In this document: positions 60,110-64,000 of the stretch, in pieces | Position numbering within the stretch: the first letter of the stretch is position 1 | How the letters are laid out: every line of letters begins with the position of its first letter | Source: Serratia plymuthica | GTDB taxonomy: Bacteria > Pseudomonadota > Gammaproteobacteria > Enterobacterales > Enterobacteriaceae | Assembly: GCF_018336935.1 (NCBI RefSeq) | Contig: NZ_CP068771.1 | Coordinates: 3,596,001 to 3,660,000 of the forward strand | Direction: 5' to 3' | Length of the DNA: 64,000 nt | The notes under the pieces: model-generated | Told to the model about the DNA's origin: nothing | Databases searched by the model: none | What the model saw: only the letters and a program-made list of their open reading frames with translations | Made by a program: the position numbers and the translations under genes

Positions 60110-60333
60110 GGGACACCTTAAATTTGTCAGAAAAATTACAAAATTCTAAAAACCGGCCAATTATGCCCGATCTTCACTGTTCTCACTAAATAAATGTCAA
60201 TTTTACGCGACCAGGGTCACTGTATGCTCACGATCAATAGGTGTCGCCTATGCATTTCGCGTTAACATCGTATCGTCATCTCAAACCGGCATAATTTTAG
60301 CGGGTATTGCCGCTTTGCTCAATCTATACGCAA
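60110..60333. other. Rest of metJ-metB intergenic region
   Basis: No gene seen. A/T-rich sequence probably carrying the metJ promoter and part of the metB promoter. I could not fix a confident -10 or -35. Confidence 0.4.
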
Positions 60334-60373
60334 AGAAGTTTAGATGTCCAGATGTATTGACGTCCATCTCCGC
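60334..60373 (+). promoter_or_regulatory. Tandem met boxes before metB
   Basis: Consecutive 8-mers compared with AGACGTCT: AGAAGTTT, AGATGTCC, AGATGTAT, TGACGTCC and a weak ATCTCCGC. The middle three match at five or six positions each and lie in exact 8-bp register, the arrangement MetJ needs. About 55-95 bp before metB. Confidence 0.85.
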
Positions 60374-60426
60374 TGCGATTAATCTTTAGCCCTCATTCAT
60401 CCGAATCCTGAGAGCCGAGCGACCCT

Positions 60427-61587
60427 ATGACGCGTAAACCAGCCACGATTGCCGTACGTAGCGGCCTGAACGATGACGAACAGTACGGCTGCGTTGTCCC
60501 GCCGATCCATCTTTCCAGCACCTATAATTTCACCGATTTCAACCAGCCTCGCGCCCATGACTACTCACGCCGCGGCAACCCGACGCGTGATGTGGTGCAA
60601 CGTGCACTGGCGGAACTGGAAGGCGGTGCCGGTGCAGTGATGACCAGCAGCGGCATGTCGGCGATCCATCTGGTAACCACCGTGTTCCTGAAACCCGGCG
60701 ATCTGCTGGTGGCACCGCACGATTGCTATGGCGGCAGCTACCGTCTTTTCGACAGCCTGAGCAAACGTGGCACCTACCGCGTGTTGTTCGTCGATCAGAG
60801 CAATGAAGAGGCGTTGGCGCAGGCGTTAGCGCAAAAACCAAAGCTGGTGCTGATTGAAAGCCCAAGCAACCCGCTGTTGCGCGTGGTGGACATTGCGGCG
60901 ATTTGCGATGCGGCGCATGCGGCGGGCGCGCTGACGGTGGTAGATAACACCTTCCTCAGCCCGGCGCTGCAGCAGCCGATTGGGTTGGGCGCCGATCTGG
61001 TGGTTCACTCCTGCACCAAATACCTCAACGGCCATTCCGATGTGGTGGCCGGCGCGGTGATCGCCAAAGACAAAGATCTGGCGGTGGAGCTGGCGTGGTG
61101 GGCCAATAATATCGGCGTCACCGGCGGCGCCTTCGACAGCTATTTACTGTTGCGCGGCATGCGCACCCTGTCGCCACGTATCAAGGCGGCGCAACAAAAC
61201 GCCGAAGCGATTGTCAGTTATTTACAGCAGCAACCGCTGGTGAAAAAGCTGTATCATCCTTCTCTGCCACAGAACCCGGGGCACGAGATTGCACGCCGCC
61301 AGCAACGCGGCTTTGGCGCAATGCTCAGTTTTGAACTGGATGGTGATGAGGCGCTTCTTCGCCGTTTCCTCTCTGCCCTTGAGCTGTTTACTCTGGCAGA
61401 ATCCCTGGGGGGCGTAGAAAGCCTGATTTCGCATGCAGCGACCATGACCCATGCCGGTATGGCAGCGGAAGCACGTGCGGCGGCCGGTATCTCCGAGAGC
61501 CTGCTGCGTATTTCCGTGGGTATTGAAGACAGTGAAGATTTGATTGCCGATCTGGAACGTGCTTTCCAGGCGGCGGCAACGAGGTAA
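60427..61587 (+). CDS. metB: Cystathionine gamma-synthase
   Basis: 386 residues, PLP-dependent, joins O-succinylhomoserine and cysteine to cystathionine. YSRRGNPTRDVVQRALAELEGG, TSSGMSAIHLV, VDNTFLSPALQQPIGLGADLV and VHSCTKYLNGHSDVVAGAV, the latter with the PLP Lys, are the family signatures. Start ATG 60427. Two bases before metL, sharing its message. Repressed through the met boxes upstream. Confidence 0.98.
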   Translation: MTRKPATIAVRSGLNDDEQYGCVVPPIHLSSTYNFTDFNQPRAHDYSRRGNPTRDVVQRALAELEGGAGAVMTSSGMSAIHLVTTVFLKPGDLLVAPHDCYGGSYRLFDSLSKRGTYRVLFVDQSNEEALAQALAQKPKLVLIESPSNPLLRVVDIAAICDAAHAAGALTVVDNTFLSPALQQPIGLGADLVVHSCTKYLNGHSDVVAGAVIAKDKDLAVELAWWANNIGVTGGAFDSYLLLRGMRTLSPRIKAAQQNAEAIVSYLQQQPLVKKLYHPSLPQNPGHEIARRQQRGFGAMLSFELDGDEALLRRFLSALELFTLAESLGGVESLISHAATMTHAGMAAEARAAAGISESLLRISVGIEDSEDLIADLERAFQAAATR

Positions 61588-61589
61588 GC

Positions 61590-64000
61590 ATGAATGCAAT
61601 TGCGGTAGCAGGGCCGGTGAGCGGGCGTCAACTGCACAAATTTGGCGGCAGCAGCCTGGCGGACGTGAAGTGTTATCTGCGGGTGGCCGGGATCATGGCC
61701 GAATACAGCCAGCCGGGCGATATGATGGTGGTGTCGGCTGCCGGCAGCACCACCAACCAACTGATTAGCTGGCTGAAGCTCAGCCAGAGCGATCGCCTTT
61801 CTGCGCATCAGGTTCAGCAAGCGCTGCGCCGTTATCACAGCGAACTGATCGGTGGTTTATTGCCGCCGGAAACCGCCGAACCGCTGATCGCCGAATTTAT
61901 TCAGGATCTGGAGCGTCTGGCGGTACTGCTGGATGACAAGGTTGACGACGCGACCTATGCCGAGGTCGTCGGACACGGCGAAATCTGGTCGGCGCGGCTG
62001 ATGGCAGCGGTACTGAACAAGCTGGACATGCAGGCAGCCTGGCTGGATGCGCGCGATTTCCTGCGTACGGAACGTTCTGCTCAGCCGCAGGTTGATGAAG
62101 GCCGTTCTTACCCGCTGCTGCAACAATTGCTGGCTCAGCACCCAGGCAAACGCCTGGTGGTGACCGGCTTTATTTCACGCAACGACGCCGGTGAAACCGT
62201 GCTGTTGGGGCGTAACGGCAGTGACTATTCCGCGACCCAGGTCGGCGCTTTGGCCGGCGTGGAGCGCGTGACCATCTGGAGCGACGTGGCCGGGGTGTAC
62301 AGCGCCGACCCACGTAAAGTGAAAGATGCCTGCCTGCTGCCGCTGCTGCGGTTGGATGAAGCCAGCGAACTGGCGCGTCTGGCGGCACCTGTGCTGCATA
62401 CCCGCACCTTGCAGCCGGTTTCCGGCAGCGATATCGATCTTCAACTGAGATGCAGCTACCAACCGGAACAGGGTTCAACGCGCATTGAGCGCGTGCTGGC
62501 CTCCGGCACGGGCGCCAAGATTGTCACCAGCCATGATGACGTGTGCCTGATTGAGCTGCGCGTCGCCAGCCAGCATGATTTCAAGCTGGCGCAGAAAGAG
62601 CTGGATCTGGTGCTGAAACGCGCGCAGATCAAACCGCTGGCCGTGGGCATTCATCCGGACCGCAATCTGGTTCAGCTGTGCTACACCTCGGAAGTGGTGA
62701 ACAGCGTGCTGCGTACTTTGCAGGATGCCGGGTTGCCGGGTGAGCTGAAACTGCGTGAAGGGCTGGCGCTGGTGGCGCTGGTGGGGGCGGGGGTTTGTAA
62801 AAATCCGCTGCATAGCCATCGTTTCTACCAACAGTTGAAAGACCAGCCGGTCGAGTTTATCTGGCAGGCAGAAGACGGCATCAGCCTGGTGGCGGTGCTG
62901 CGTCAGGGGCCGACCGCCTTGCTGATTCAGGGCCTGCACCAGTCATTGTTCCGTGCTGAAAAACGCATTGGCCTGGTGCTGTTCGGCAAAGGCAATATTG
63001 GCGCACGCTGGCTGGAACTGTTTGCCCGCGAGCAGAAAAATATTTCCGCCCGCAGCGGTTTTGAATTCACTCTGGCCGGGGTGGTGGACAGCCGCCGCAG
63101 TCTGCTGAATTACGACGGGCTGGACGCCAGCCGCGTGCTGGCATTCTTCGAGGACGAAGCGCAGGAGTTGGACGAAGAGTCTCTGTTCCTGTGGATGCGT
63201 GCGCATCCTTTCGACGATTTGGTGGTGCTTGACGTTACCGCCAGTGAAAATCTGGCCGAGCAGTATCTGGACTTCGCCAGCTACGGCTTCCACGTGATTA
63301 GCGCCAACAAGCTGGCGGGCGCGTCGTGCGGCGATAACTACCGCCAAATCCGCGATGCCTTCGCCAAAACCGGCCGCCATTGGCTGTATAACGCCACCGT
63401 CGGCGCCGGTCTGCCGGTCAACCATACGGTGCGTGATTTGCGCGACAGCGGCGACAGCATTCTGGCGATCAGCGGTATTTTCTCCGGTACGCTTTCCTGG
63501 CTGTTCCTGCAGTTCGACGGCACAGTGCCGTTCACCGAACTGGTGGATCAGGCCTGGCAGCAGGGGCTGACAGAACCGGATCCGCGGGTCGATCTCTCCG
63601 GCCAGGATGTCATGCGCAAGCTGGTTATTCTGGCGCGCGAAGCAGGCTATGACATCGAACCGAATCAGGTGCGGGTAGAGTCGCTGGTGCCTGCCGGTGC
63701 CGAGCAGGGCTCTATCGATCAGTTCTTCGAGAACGGCGATGCGCTGAACCAACAGATGCTGCAGCGTTTTGAGGCTGCCAGTGAAATGGGTCTGGTGCTG
63801 CGGCACGTGGCGCGCTTCGATGCCAACGGCAAGGCGCGTGTCGGGGTTGAGGCGGTACGGCCTGAGCACCCGTTGGCGGCACTGTTGCCGTGCGACAACG
63901 TGTTTGCTATCGAAAGCCGCTGGTACCGCGATAACCCTTTGGTGATCCGCGGGCCGGGAGCCGGCCGCGACGTCACCGCCGGGGCGATCCAGTCAGACCT
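61590..64000 (+). CDS. metL: Bifunctional aspartokinase II/homoserine dehydrogenase II (3' end outside window)
   Basis: 803 codons in the window without a stop; the E. coli protein has about 810, so only the last few residues are missing. Kinase part: HKFGGSSLADVKCYLRVA at the N-terminus, VVSAAGSTTNQL and GFISRNDAGETVLLGRNGSDYSA. The dehydrogenase part begins at about 455 with LVLFGKGNIGARWLELF for NADP, then ISANKLAG and NATVGAGLPVNHTVRDL. Starts at ATG 61590 with GAGGT ribosome site two bases after the metB stop. Feeds homoserine to the methionine branch and is expected to be repressed by MetJ. Confidence 0.97.
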   Translation, partial: MNAIAVAGPVSGRQLHKFGGSSLADVKCYLRVAGIMAEYSQPGDMMVVSAAGSTTNQLISWLKLSQSDRLSAHQVQQALRRYHSELIGGLLPPETAEPLIAEFIQDLERLAVLLDDKVDDATYAEVVGHGEIWSARLMAAVLNKLDMQAAWLDARDFLRTERSAQPQVDEGRSYPLLQQLLAQHPGKRLVVTGFISRNDAGETVLLGRNGSDYSATQVGALAGVERVTIWSDVAGVYSADPRKVKDACLLPLLRLDEASELARLAAPVLHTRTLQPVSGSDIDLQLRCSYQPEQGSTRIERVLASGTGAKIVTSHDDVCLIELRVASQHDFKLAQKELDLVLKRAQIKPLAVGIHPDRNLVQLCYTSEVVNSVLRTLQDAGLPGELKLREGLALVALVGAGVCKNPLHSHRFYQQLKDQPVEFIWQAEDGISLVAVLRQGPTALLIQGLHQSLFRAEKRIGLVLFGKGNIGARWLELFAREQKNISARSGFEFTLAGVVDSRRSLLNYDGLDASRVLAFFEDEAQELDEESLFLWMRAHPFDDLVVLDVTASENLAEQYLDFASYGFHVISANKLAGASCGDNYRQIRDAFAKTGRHWLYNATVGAGLPVNHTVRDLRDSGDSILAISGIFSGTLSWLFLQFDGTVPFTELVDQAWQQGLTEPDPRVDLSGQDVMRKLVILAREAGYDIEPNQVRVESLVPAGAEQGSIDQFFENGDALNQQMLQRFEAASEMGLVLRHVARFDANGKARVGVEAVRPEHPLAALLPCDNVFAIESRWYRDNPLVIRGPGAGRDVTAGAIQSD

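Noticed and set aside
62943..63869. 308-residue frame opposite metL
   Set aside because: Antisense shadow of the homoserine dehydrogenase part.

Overview
The window is chromosomal DNA from a gammaproteobacterium of the Serratia group (Yersiniaceae), probably close to S. marcescens. Three things support this: gene order is almost that of the enterobacterial core chromosome, proteins are recognisably close to their E. coli counterparts, and the lipopolysaccharide core locus has the waaA-waaE-coaD end and the waaQ-wabG-wabH and wabN genes of Serratia and Klebsiella instead of the E. coli set. Most genes are housekeeping genes. I see no insertion sequence, prophage, CRISPR array, tRNA or rRNA.

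Layout. 0-9.1 kb: end of a DUF3574 gene, a NupC-type nucleoside transporter, yicC, rph-pyrE with its attenuator, slmA, dut, coaBC, radC, rpmB-rpmG, mutM. 9.1-23.5 kb: the LPS inner and outer core locus (coaD, waaE, waaA, a GT9 enzyme, wabH, wabG, waaQ, wabN, a second extra GT9 enzyme, waaL, a WaaZ-like gene, waaC, waaF, hldD), built from several short operons on both strands. 23.7-33.4 kb: kbl-tdh, yibQ-envC-gpmI, and yibN-grxC-secB-gpsA-cysE. 33.4-35.6 kb: a DUF3313 lipoprotein, a CHAD protein and trmL. 35.6-43.9 kb: cpxA-cpxR divergent from cpxP, then fieF, pfkA, sbp, tpiA, yiiQ, yiiR. 43.9-46.8 kb: fpr with a cysteine-rich DNA-binding regulator just upstream, then emrD. 46.8-50.3 kb: the glpFKX glycerol operon. 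50.9-59.3 kb: zapB, rraA, menA, hslVU, ftsN, cytR, priA. 59.5-64 kb: rpmE, metJ, metB and metL, which runs off the right edge.

How the genes work together. The waa genes make Kdo, heptose and outer core sugars: hldD supplies ADP-heptose, waaA, waaC, waaF and waaQ build the inner core, wabG and wabH extend it, wabN probably de-acetylates the GlcNAc that WabH adds, and waaL joins O antigen. Envelope stress (cpxRAP), division (slmA, zapB, envC, ftsN), cysteine and methionine synthesis (cysE, metJBL, sbp) and central carbon metabolism (gpmI, pfkA, tpiA, glpFKX) are also present.

Regulatory signals that can be read directly include a CpxR box between cpxR and cpxP, a Cra operator before pfkA, a GlpR operator before glpF, tandem met boxes before metB, a sigma-70 promoter for rpmBG, and a heat-shock promoter for hslVU whose -35 element covers the ftsN stop codon. 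No clearly new system is present. The least explained items are the cysteine-rich regulator beside fpr, the two extra GT9 enzymes and the WaaZ-like gene in the core locus, a trmL ribosome binding site buried in the cpxRA terminator, and several unexplained intergenic dyads.
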